A DNA stretch of 64,000 nt from Plenodomus lindquistii (lineage: Eukaryota > Ascomycota > Dothideomycetes > Pleosporales > Leptosphaeriaceae). Made by a program: the position numbers and the translations under genes. Under the pieces are notes generated by a model. The model did not search any database. It saw only the letters and a program-made list of their open reading frames with translations, and had not been told where the DNA came from. Location: NCBI GenBank assembly GCA_025504975.1, contig JANUWI010000010.1:868001-932000 (forward strand), given 5' to 3'. Of this stretch, positions 1 through 10,293 are shown in pieces. Each line of letters opens with the position of its first letter. Position 1 is the first letter of the stretch.

Positions 1-1028
1 TGACCACACGCATCCCGCACAACCCACAATGCCGCCATGCCGAAGCTCAGCGCTGTGGATCTTTCGGTCCGCAACCACAATTCCAATATCCGTCTCAATC
101 TTGACCCTGCACGCCCTGCTTCTCGATAACCACTGCAGTCACTGCACCCCCCCGCGCTAGCGGGCGATTGTATTGGTGTGTTCCAGAATGCCGACCTAGA
201 ACGCTGCACATGGGGCGGCCCATGGGCTGCCATCTGGCCTGCGCGCTGTTCCGCATTGCCGTGCGGTAGAGTATCTACTGTACGGTGCCAAAGACCCCAA
301 GTGTTCCCTCCCAGAACACGTTGCGAGGTCAGCGCGCTATAGGCCTAGGTTCCTGTCTACTCTAGCTGGGTCCCTGGATAATGATCGTCCATCACATCAC
401 ACACCGGCCTTGACTCGACCGGAAACTTGCCCAGCCACAGCTAGTAAATCACAGCGGAGCACTACCCGAGCGGTGCAGCTTTTGCCCGGCCCTTTGTGTG
501 CATCAATTGGAAGCCGCAAGGTAACAGCAAAGTTGGTGTTGCATAATCGGCGCTTCTTCGTTCGGTCTCTCAGAGCAAAAGCCGCCTTTTTGGCTCTTCT
601 CGTCACTATTCGTGAAGGCGAAACAGTAGGGCGCGTGGCTCTTCAGGGTCTATACGCCGTTGTTTGCCTGATTTGCTAGGTTGGGCGAGTAAGCTTGTCC
701 CGTAACATGGACATGGTGAAGCGAATAGGTCGACGTTTTCTGGGTCGACGAGGGATGCCGAAGACAAAGTGGAGTAGGATTTTTTGTGGTCCGCCGGCTT
801 GGGAGTTGTCGATGGCAAAGACGTGGGGGGGTAGCCTCGAGTACAAAGACAAGTGAGAACCCAGCTGTGGCGCCAGAGGTCTTGTATCATCTTTTGTGAA
901 GCGTCTTGTCTTCGTCTCCAAAACATCTGACCATACTAAGTTCAAGTTCGTCCACTTCCGAATCGGGACAGCCATTACCAACACAAAGAACAATACAACA
1001 GCCACCGAAGTCACCACACCCTTTAATA
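1..1028. other. Upstream region, no gene recognised
   Basis: Short overlapping open frames exist on both strands, but none resembles a known family or has a convincing start. The last part (about 950-1028) is CA-rich and is probably the promoter and leader of the 2EXR gene that follows. Confidence 0.5.
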
Positions 1029-2036
1029 ATGGATCACACTCCACGACTATTGACATCCTGCCCACCTGTACAAATATTGCCAGAGACCTCACAATCCACA
1101 CAGCAATTCTCAACAGATACCACTATGGCACTACCGGCATCTACTACAACTTCCTCACACTCACCCTTCCTCAATCTCCCGCCCGAGGTCCGCCAAAGAA
1201 TCTACACCAATCTCCTCACAACCCCCGAACCAATACTTGGCCCCATCGCCCGCGGTGCCCAAACCTACTCCCTCCACACTTCCATCCTCCGCGTCTCTCG
1301 TCTCATCAACACCGAAGCACGCCCCGTCTTCTTCTCCCAAAACACCTTTGCCATCACAAGCCTCCCACCCTCCTCAGACGATGACTCCGACTCCGGCGCC
1401 GGCGCCTTTGAACCACCCCTCCAGCTAAAAGACCTGCCCCTAGTCCGGAAACTAGAAATCGACGTCCTCTTCTACCCAAAAGTGCTACGCGTGCTCGAAG
1501 GCCGCAAGTACGGTGGCTGGAGCCCAGTCTGCGAGGCAGCAGAGCGATATGTAGGGAGCTTGGTCGGCGTACTAGGAGCAGTGGAGAAGTCACTCCTCTC
1601 GCTGCGATTGAGCGCGGATACACGACGATATACCCCCGTGCCGCTTCCCGTCTCACAAAGACAAAGAAAAGGATCAGAGCATGAATACAAACCCGGAGAA
1701 GAGTACGGAGAGCTCGACATCCGCAAAGTCCTCACTGGATTCCACATGCTGGACCGCAACGCCCGGTTTCGCGAGGCGGTTGGCAAGCTCGCGCTCGTGC
1801 CTACCGTTGGCTTGCATTTCGACTTCATTGAGAGCTATTTCGACTTTGAGATTGAGAGGGATGTACTGTGTAATCAGCGATTTGCAGAGCTTGCGGGACA
1901 AGTCTTGGTGAAGCGGAATGATATCAGAGAGCGCATGGCGTTGCGGGAGATTGATCAAGATGGTGATACGGATATGGATGCCGAGGGCAGTGTCAGAATC
2001 GAGAGTCAAAGAGAGGTTTTGGAGTGCGTTGTTTGA
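1029..2036 (+). CDS. 2EXR / F-box-like domain protein
   Basis: Single-exon gene of about 335 residues. Residues 48-63 read FLNLPPEVRQRIYTNL, the opening signature of the fungal 2EXR (F-box-like) family. It is followed by a typical patch on prior records (LRVSRLINTEARPVFF) in which a Tyr/Phe-rich strand follows an Arg-Leu-Ile-Asn-Glu-Ala motif. The function of such proteins is mostly unknown; some may act as substrate-recognition parts of ubiquitin ligases, but no partner can be read here. The N-terminal 45 residues are Ser/Thr/Pro-rich and disordered. I chose the ATG at 1029; the ATG at 1125 is an equally usable start, just before the domain. A second member of the family lies at 58.7-59.9 kb, too divergent to be a recent duplicate. 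Confidence 0.75.
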   Translation: MDHTPRLLTSCPPVQILPETSQSTQQFSTDTTMALPASTTTSSHSPFLNLPPEVRQRIYTNLLTTPEPILGPIARGAQTYSLHTSILRVSRLINTEARPVFFSQNTFAITSLPPSSDDDSDSGAGAFEPPLQLKDLPLVRKLEIDVLFYPKVLRVLEGRKYGGWSPVCEAAERYVGSLVGVLGAVEKSLLSLRLSADTRRYTPVPLPVSQRQRKGSEHEYKPGEEYGELDIRKVLTGFHMLDRNARFREAVGKLALVPTVGLHFDFIESYFDFEIERDVLCNQRFAELAGQVLVKRNDIRERMALREIDQDGDTDMDAEGSVRIESQREVLECVV

Positions 2037-3029
2037 AGGTGGTTTGGGTTTCACTTGTTTAATTGTTTAATCGGCAATGTTTTTTTTTGTGTAAAGGGGG
2101 GGACCGGCTGGCTACGAAATTTCATTGTGTACTTCAAGATGGAGTTTGGGAAACACTATGATACCCGGTTTGTAACTCGTTTAGAGAGAGTTTTTGGAAG
2201 AGAAAAAAGTCCAGCTGCACAACAATCCGAATACAACATTACACATTACACATTACACATAGCACATAGTAAAAGCGGCAACTATTTTCCCACTATTTGG
2301 GCAAGAGTGGCGTGGGGAAAAAAAAAGGTCAGATCTGAACAAATCCCCATTGTGGAGATGTATGACGTAGCGTTTCGGTCCGTTCGGTGCCAAACGTCAT
2401 GTTGCAGGAGAACCTAAACCATAGAAGGCGATAGCACATGCTCAACCTCACAACATCAAATGTATACACCTTCACAACCTCATAAAAACCCGTGCAATCT
2501 GCGCAATTCATGATACATGTCCCAGATGATTGAAGGATTGAAACGTGCGGACAAATGTCTAATCTTAATGCGCCAGAGCCAAAATAGCCCACTTTCGGCG
2601 AGCAAGGCCGAATACTAATCAGAGCGTGCGGAGCCGAGGTGCATGGTGGAACGCCCTCGCCTCTCTTACTCACTCACCCACGTAGCGTAGGATGGGAGCT
2701 CAGGCTTCTTGGTCAGCCTCTCGTAAGCTTTGTATAACAAAACAGGCCCGTATGCGACGACGCGCTGTCGTGTGTACTGTCGTATGCTCGGGTAGTAGTC
2801 GGACCCTGGCGATCTAGCAGCACACGAACAAGGACACACGCACACCGCGCGGATGCAGCGTTCCTCAAAACATGCGAGTGAGAAGCGCCGAAACATTACG
2901 CCGCGACAGCGCATGCTGGTTCCCGAAAAGAAAAGAAAGAAAAAAAAATTGTAATCATAAAACCGCCATTTTCGCCATTGTAAGACCTTTTTTTTTTCGG
3001 TCGCTACACCATCCCTGAGAGTCTGGGAC
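2037..3029. other. Intergenic region with simple repeats
   Basis: Convergent 3' flanks of the 2EXR gene and the first methyltransferase gene. It contains poly-T and poly-A tracts (near 2083, 2318, 2940 and 2990) and a short tandem heptamer. No gene is recognised. Confidence 0.5.
2237..2260. repeat. Tandem CATTACA heptamer, three copies plus CAT
   Basis: Three perfect direct copies of CATTACA followed by a partial fourth. It lies in the 3' flank of the 2EXR gene and no function is evident. Confidence 0.85.
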
Positions 3030-5524
3030 TCAGTCGCTGAGCTCGACAGTGTCGTCCTTCTCGGTCGCACTCCATGGATGCACTCGGTGGTTACGATGGC
3101 TCGGTCGACATGGCGGTGTGGTAGGCGGACCGATGCTATCGACAGGACCGCTGAAGAAATCCGTAGGTGGAGTTGAAGTCTGAGTCGCAGTGCGGGATGT
3201 ATGTAACCGTGGAGTAGTAGATCCTCGTTCAAAGGAAGATGCAGGTCTACCTTCCAAAGTCTGGCGAAGCGGTAAACTGTATTGACGCATTGGGGAGAAT
3301 AACGAGCGCGATTCCCGAGGAGCTGCCTGGGACATGGTTATTCGCCGCGCTCCTTTCTGTCGAAGCACTTCTTCCAAATCCGTAACATCTTCCTCGGCGC
3401 TGACAAGCCCTTTGTCAAAAGCTTCCAGCGTCGCGACAATAGTGCGGTACATTGCTTCCGCCATGACAGGAGGAAATGCGTTTCCAACCTGCTTAGTCGC
3501 TTCGGTCTTGCTTCCCGTGAAACTGTAACCATACGGGAAACTCTGAAACAAACTCAACTCGCGGACTGTCCAGTTCCTGGTACCAGAGTAGTGGTAGCTT
3601 TCACTGCCACCTGTCGTGATGCATCTTTTGAGAGGTTCGTTGGGGTTTGTTGGTTCGCGGGGTTCAGGAAATGGCTTGGGTATATGGTATGGGTCTGGCG
3701 TGGCGCGAGATCCCATACGCTCAAGCGTGTGAAGTGTCTTAGCAATGGTGACGAATGGTTTCAGACCGCTTCCCGGTGGACCATGCGTCTCTTTTGGGAA
3801 GGGAGGAAGAGGTGTGCCTCGTCTATAAAGATGTCAGTGATGACCTGTACAAAAGTAAGGAAGTATCATACCGAGCAGCGATGATGAGCAAACGCTTACG
3901 TTGCTGTACAAGCCCATGCTTGGAGAGATACTGGATTTTGTATCGAGCGTCATATCCGGCTTTGCCAATATCGTTCAACAACATGTAGAAGTTCTTCATG
4001 TGTTGGGCGTGAGATGCCAGGCCAAAAGTTTGCTCCAGTGTCGCCACGCGCGGCTTGACTTTGCTCAAGATGGGTCCTACTGTATAGATGGCCTCATAAT
4101 TCGCTTGATCATTGGGCCCTTGAACAGTACTACATGCAGTTAGTGACGGCAGATGTCTGGGTAAGGTTGCAGAAGCTTACTGTGCCGGACTGAAGAAGCA
4201 GCACGGGGGGGACAGGTGGAGTATGTCAACCCGCAGATCATCCTTTGTTTGACCAGGTGGTGGGAAGTGATGTGCATTGCAGAGGAACGCAGACGCCCCA
4301 GGATGGTTTTGGCGATATGCTTGAAGAGCAGGCATGTCTGCATCGAGACCCCATCTCATATATAGACCCGCTTGACGAGCGCCTTGAGACGCGCCCCCAA
4401 CGCCGCAGAAGACATCTCCAAATGTGTAGCGATGGTCTCGAATTGGGTGCGGCAGTGACCTTTTTCGCGGAGATTCGTCCAGAATTTCTACCGAGTCCGA
4501 TCGGGCGCGTCTCTTGTTGGTGCTCACGAGGACAAGGTCATTGTCATCGTCATCCTCTATGATGATAGAAGCTTCACGAGAGCTACCTTCGACCAAGCTA
4601 CCGCTTGAAGAACTGGAGGAGCTGGGACTAGGCGTGCTCGCTTCATGTGAGTATAGGTGCCGCACTATGCCGCTACGAGGCGTCTGTGTTGCCGTGGTGC
4701 TGCTGTTCTTCTTGTGCATGAAGCGGATACTGACAACTCGACAGGCAAGCCGGCCGCCATGATAGATCTGACGACGGATCTCTGATTCGCTCATGTTTGC
4801 AGGAAACGCAGAACACCCACCGTCACGAAAGCTCAGGAACGGATATGGCTTGTTGGTGAGTGCGCATTCGCGCAGACGAAGGACTTCGTTCATGCCCACG
4901 TCCTCAAGGCCAGCGACAAACGGACAGCGGGTGTCACCTTCCTCGACAAACAGCACTATGCAGAGCTCGTTAAGCTTCCCTAATATTGCATTAGTAGTCT
5001 GTGTCACTTGTAGTAATAGCAACTTACAGTCAAAGATCTGACCTAGATACTTTGTGCGCCTCATGCGGTGTCCACGGAATCTGATTTCATCGGTCTCGAG
5101 GTTCTTGATGATGGTTCTGACGTAGAGGAAGTCGCCGCTGTGCATTGTACCCGAAGACGGTGTAGAGTATTCTACCAACTCTAATGTATCTCCAGGCCTG
5201 ACGGTGGTGCCTCCACTAAGCCGGGCGCGTTGGATCTCTACGTCGGGAAGTCTGACCGAGTGTAGTTTCGAATGTTCGTTTCTAGCTTGTACGGACGCAT
5301 GAGGGCCTGTACTGGATGGTGTCGGGGGAGTTGTGAAGCTGCGGACTGAGATGAACTCTGGTTCAGACCCTTCTGAGTCTTGGGTTCATAGGTCAGCCTG
5401 TACTAATCATGTGTTGATGCAACATACCATAATCTAGTAGATCACCATCACTGTCACCGCCACCGTACGTATAGCCGTCACCTTCATCGTCGTCGTCAAT
5501 AAGATAGGGTTGGTTCAAAGACAT
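3030..5524 (-). CDS. RID: RID/Masc1-type DNA (cytosine-5) methyltransferase, copy A
   Basis: Nuclear enzyme of the fungal RID family, linked in Neurospora to repeat-induced point mutation and in Ascobolus (Masc1) to methylation of repeats. Exons on the minus strand are 5524-5428, 5372-5028, 4979-4181, 4129-3872 and 3822-3030. Together they give 763 residues without a stop. Order: acidic N-terminus; BAH-like region (about 100-260); Ser-rich and acidic linker; motif I near 333-343 (FCGVGG); motif IV at 404-415 (SPPCCFFSPAHT); motif VI LEQTFGL at 445-451 in place of the usual ENV; motif VIII QQRKR at 489-493; motif IX/X with QVGNAFPP near 610-617; then a Ser/Thr/Pro-rich tail. The residue after the catalytic Cys407 is Cys where most C5 methyltransferases have Gln (PCQ). 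All splice sites and motifs look intact. It lies 737 bp downstream of a paralogue on the same strand. Confidence 0.93.
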
Positions 5525-6261
5525 GTTCGCTGACGCCAATTAGTAAAAAGAAAGAGCAGAGTGAGAGTAACAATAGCGGTCGTGCCCACTTGCAAGCTCG
5601 CTGTCACTTACCCGCTCCACCAAACAGCCAACGACTTCGCAAGCTTTGGTAAAGGGAGCAACTCGGCCAAGGGAGTAAGATCGTTCCTTGAGTCGGTTTG
5701 CCGGGCGTTACGCGGCGGCCTTGTTAGGATAGAGGTAGTGCGATGGAGGTGGGAGAAGCTGGATTAGACAGGCACAGGTGCCGAATACATAGTATAATTT
5801 ATGGCACACAAGAGAGGTAAGCGAGGGGCTCGTGCTTTCATGGTGAAGGTGGGATTTGAGGAGAATAGCGGGGTCAAGAGAGCATAGGGCATAGTAGCTG
5901 GAATTAGTAATGACACAAGACTGTGATGAAGTTGACAAAAGCAGGCACCAACTTTAGAGGCTTAGACAAGCTGGTAGGGGAGTGAGAATGCATACAGATT
6001 CACGGGAATTCATAATTAAACACTGCCATCTTGTCATTGTATAATGTTTGGTGGCTATCCAGTTGTTACAGATGTACTAGCCTCTCCAGCACTCTATCCA
6101 ATGGTTTTCAGTCCTTCAGCACCAATATTTTGGACTTAATCAACCTGTTTGAATGAACGAAAATTGCAACTTGTATCCAGCTACATCCTTATGTAGCCTT
6201 TCTTGTTTACTCTGTCAAGTGTCTTGCGCAGTCAATACTTCAGTCCCAGGCTGAGGCTCGA
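5525..6261. other. Spacer between the two methyltransferase genes
   Basis: Presumed promoter of copy A and 3' flank of copy B. The part from about 5990 to 6240 is AT-rich. No gene is recognised. Confidence 0.5.
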
Positions 6262-8684
6262 TTAATCAGTAATGATGATATTGCCCTCATCATCCACAAT
6301 CCAGTCCCGATGACGACGTGAGTTGACCGAACGAGCTTGTGCATCAGCGTATCGAGCAATGCTTGAGAAGCGGCTACATACTGATTCAAAAGTCCGACCT
6401 GCGAGACGCACCTCGCGCCTTGCTGGAAGATGGTTCAGCTCCGTCCTCTTAGGCCACAGCTTCAAAGGTCGTAATGGTATGACAGTCTTTGTGATTCGCG
6501 TCAAGTAGCGCCACTCAGGCTGAGCAGCACAAGTGCGAGGGTCCAGAGAACTATTGACCGATGGACCTTCGAGGTCTATGGCCTGCGGCTTCGGAATTAT
6601 GAAGCCCTTGTCTTCCAGGAAAGCGTAGAGATCGAGGACTTCATCCTCTGCGCCAATGAGGCCCGCCTCAAACGCTTCCTTGTGTGCAGCCCATAGTGCG
6701 AAGTACACAGTGTTGGCTTTCGTTGGCCACGCGTTGCCACACTGTTTCTTTGCCTGGGTTGGTGTTCCTGAGAAATGGAAGGTTGGTAGGATACCCTGCA
6801 GGCTTGCCAGCTCGCGGCACGTATAGCTTCTCGTTCCAGAAAAGTGCGCATTTGTACCGCCTGAAGTCGTGATGCAAGCCGCAAGGTTGATTCGGGGGTC
6901 GATAGGTTTTGCTGTCGTTCTCCTCTCACGGTGTGGTTGATGATAGAAGTCGTTTCGTAGACTGTGAGCATGACGTTCAAGGGAGCGAAGGGCATCCTCA
7001 ATGGTAACATATCGCTTCAGTCCACTACCTGCTGGACCATGAATTGGGCTAGGTAATGGTGGTAACGGAAATCCGTTTCTGTTGATCAAAGTCAGAATGC
7101 TTTCACCAAGGAAGCTAAGAGGACACATACCGAGCTCCAACAAAAATAAGGCGGCATCTGTGTTGGGGAACTCCGAATCATGTTTGATCTTGCACTTTCC
7201 ATCTGATACCATATCCTCGGTCGAGGATCTGATTGAGAAGTGATCGGAAGTACATTTTGTGCTCTTTTTTCTGGATGAGTCCTGGAGCCTGCTCAAGACT
7301 AAAAGTCTTCGGTTTGAGCTTCTCTAACCAGGCAGCTACAGTATAGAGAGTTTCCATATTTTCTTGATCGTTCCTGCCTGCAACTGTGCTGCACAAGAGT
7401 TAGCATGGTGTGACATATTATGTGTCACACAGCAAGACTTACTGGCATATTGACCAGTAGCAGCAAGGACAGGACATATGCAGATGGTCGCAACCGTGTA
7501 TGCATCTGTCAGCGATCCACGGGAAGTCGTGCGCACACATCTCATAATGACGAGCGCCCGGAAAGTTGCGCTTGTATGCTGTCATTGCAATAGGGTCCTT
7601 CTCCAGCCCCCACACAACTTTGTATCCTGCCTGCTGAGCTCCCAAGGAAACACCACCGGCGCAACAGAACCCGTCAGCCATGGTTTGGACTCTCGGTTTT
7701 TGAGGGTGATGGGGGCGTTTGGGCGCTCGGCTCTCTTCCACTGAATCCTCCCATTCGAATGCTCGCTTGGTATTCAGTCTGCTTGAGTTTGGCCTGCTTA
7801 CGGAGAGATTGGGAGCCACAGACTGAAAGGCCTTCACCGAGAATTCCTCGACTTCTCGTTTGTACATGCGGCGGACTTCCCCACCATAAGACTTGCCATC
7901 AGGCTCCAAGTCTAAGACGTGCACCCACCGACAGATCAACGCTCCAGAATGAAACAACCAGTCTCGTCTGTCGGCATCGGTCTTGAGTCGCGCTGGCACA
8001 AACCGATTGACGTGACGGTGACCAAACTCCTCGTGTCTATAGTGCGTGAAGACACACTGGCGAACCTTAACAACTTCATCTTGGGATACGTTCACTAGGC
8101 CTTGAGTAAATCGGTCTCTGTCGTCTCCTTCCTGAGTCTTAATAAGCATGAAGAGGTCGTTGGGCTTGGCTACCTTAACATCAGCACATGTTTATGGAAG
8201 CGGGTTTCCAACTCACCTGTGAAGAGAGGTTGCAGATACTGCACTCTTCGCAACAAGTGACCCTTGATTGTAACTTCACAGGTCTCCGTGTCCTCGATGA
8301 TCTTTCGGACCAGAACGAAGTCGCCGGACATCAGTCGCCGGAACTTCCTGTCAGTCCGATCTTTGAGTTCCAGCACGGTTCCGACACGCACTTCGCCACA
8401 GTCGAGGCTTATTGATGGAATCTCGAAGGTCGCGGGTATAGATTCAGAATCGCGGGGTGCGATTGAACCGGCTTCTTCGTAGAGACCACCACCATCGTCA
8501 TCATCATCATCGTCGCAGGCCTCGTCAGCGGCTGCAGTATTTGTTAGTCTTTGCAGTGCTGGAAGTGTCACTGCTGCTATCGCGTACCGTATTCCTGAAT
8601 CTCGACTTCGTCTTCTTCAGAGGTGGTCGGATCGATGTAGTCGTCAATGAGCGACACCGCGTCACGGGCGCTGAGTCCAGACAT
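6262..8684 (-). pseudogene. RID/Masc1-type DNA methyltransferase, copy B, with an in-frame TGA
   Basis: Paralogue of copy A. Exons are 8684-8588, 8531-8217, 8169-7443, 7388-7131 and 7078-6262. The first (97 nt) and fourth (258 nt) exons have exactly the lengths seen in copy A, and all intron phases match. The joined frame is 738 codons. Visible parts are an Asp-rich N-terminus, a BAH-like region (LVRKIIEDTE.., GHLLRRVQYL), motif I DGFCCAGGVSLG, motif IV CPCCYWSICHT with catalytic Cys373, motif VI LEQAPGL, and a late QCGNAWP. Codon 450 is TGA (7180-7178), directly before the motif VIII segment FGVPQHRCRL, and copy A aligns through this point without a gap. The gene is therefore either a recent pseudogene, a truncated 449-residue protein lacking the target-recognition half, or a sequence error. 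Other departures from copy A (FCCAGG, SICHT, LEQAP) suggest relaxed or altered function. Confidence 0.8.
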
Positions 8685-9243
8685 GGTAGGGAACAAAGGT
8701 CCAGCCGACGAGGATCCAGTTGTCTGAGAGGTGTGGAACACCTTACTAGCTTCGCATGTTTTGGACGGAGCGCAAGGGACGAGGTGCACAATGTGGCGGT
8801 AGGGAAGATTGTGATCGCGACAATGGTAGAGTTTGCTGTGGGCCAGATAGCTTTAATACAAGACACGCTCGTTATGGTGAAAGTGAAGCTTCATTGAGCA
8901 GTACTCTCGAGGTGAAGGCGGGTAGCAAAGCAGCGAGGTAGTGAGCAGAGATTGCTGACAATAGGGCTACTGACAACAAATAGCTTCGTGGGAGGTTGAG
9001 AAAAGCAAACGAGGTGCGCAAACGTGAGTCAAGGGCAGTAGCGGTGTCATTTTGCACAAGTGTGAGTAGGACAATGAAACATGCCGATATGTGAATGGAA
9101 ATGTGAAGGGCTTGACAAGTAGGAAGTGACCTAGGATTTACTTGGGAAGAAGGCTTGCGGCAGAGGTATTATACCCCACCACACGCGTATTTATACAATG
9201 GCTTGACTAGAAGTGACGAAGTATGCCGTGCAAAGCGGCTCGT
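8685..9243. other. Upstream region of methyltransferase copy B
   Basis: Holds the presumed promoter of copy B and the 3' flank of MIC19, which points the same way. No gene is recognised. Confidence 0.5.
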
Positions 9244-9946
9244 TCATCGGATGGTGCGCTCAACAAACTCCTTCTCTAGGCGGCCAACCTCTTTTTTAAA
9301 AGTCTCGACCTCTTTCCAGCAGTCGAGAGGTCGTCGGTCGTTTGTCCTCAGGCATGTGACGACGGCCTCTTTGGCCTTGCTCAGCTCCTGGTCAACCTGT
9401 TCCAGCTTCTTCCGCTTCTCCAGCTTGGCCTTTAGGGTTTCAATTTCCTTTGTGACGCTGTCGCGGCTCATGTCCTTTTGCCTTTGCTTCTCGGCGAGGG
9501 TGGACTGGGTCGAGGTTGCGTCTGAGATCTTCTCGACGAGAGAGGGTTCGCTGGGCTCGGATGACTCGCCAGACAGGGTTTCGCTGAACTTTGAGAAGTT
9601 TTCTGTTTCTTTTTGTCGCAGTTTTTCGAGTTCAGCGGTCAGACGTTCCTGGTACTGCAGTTCTTGCGCCTTGGACCGCGCCGAATCGGTCTGTTGCGTC
9701 CGTCAGCCCATAGTCGGAGCATGCCGCAGATGGAGGCCACTCACAAAGGTGTTCTTCTGGATAGAGTCGACAAGGCCATTGGAGAAGCGGACGGGATGAT
9801 CACTGCGCGCAAACTTGTCAGCACGCTGTCGTCACATGTCTGCATGTGGAGGAGAGGCAGGTGCCATTGGCGCGGGAAAAGGGCACGTACGCGGCAAAGA
9901 CGTGCTGCGTCACCTCGGAGGCGGGCTTGGAGTTGTCGGCGCCCAT
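9244..9946 (-). CDS. MIC19: MICOS complex subunit MIC19
   Basis: Peripheral inner-membrane subunit of the MICOS complex, which holds mitochondrial crista junctions. Exons 9946-9891, 9802-9745 and 9690-9244 give 186 residues. The N-terminus MGADNSKPAS is a myristoylation-type start. It is followed by HPVRFSNGLVDSIQ, the conserved opening of the fungal family, then a long charged coiled coil (about 40-145). The C-terminal CHCH-type segment has Cys151 and Cys162 in a CX10C spacing, as known for fungal Mic19. The short second exon (58 nt) restores frame exactly. It is divergently transcribed from the NAA50-like gene, with 347 bp between the two start codons. Confidence 0.92.
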
Positions 9947-10293
9947 TGTTGCGGTGGCAGGGCGGGCTGGTGCTGGCTGGGAAGACTGCGGTTGGTGGTG
10001 GTGCACGCTGGGTTCCGAAGCCTGCCCTGCGGTTGAGCTCACGGCTTGGCCGCGCGGGAGAGTCGCTAAGCAAGGCCGGCATCCCTGTCGCCGATCGGCA
10101 GGCACGTTGAGCCACCACCACGGAACACGACGCGACCGCCCAACAACGCGCTACGGCCCTTGTAAATAAAGGACACGATGCAGCACAAGTCGCCCTCCGC
10201 CGCCGCCATCACCAGCCCCTAGAACCCCCCAACGTCCACTGCACACGACTCCACGACCGCCCATTTCACGACTCCACGATACCACTTGCTCCA
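9947..10293. promoter_or_regulatory. Bidirectional promoter, MIC19 / NAA50-like
   Basis: 347 bp between two divergent start codons. The half next to the plus-strand gene is C/A-rich, as in many fungal leaders. No specific regulatory site can be named. Confidence 0.55.

Noticed and set aside
676..1113. A 145-codon minus-strand open frame.
   Set aside because: Overlaps the start of the 2EXR gene, has no family match and no recognisable domain.
7141..7200. A short intron (GTATCA..CGGAG, about 39 nt) that would remove the TGA in RID copy B.
   Set aside because: Too short for this genome, no branch site, weak splice ends, and it would delete conserved residues present in copy A.
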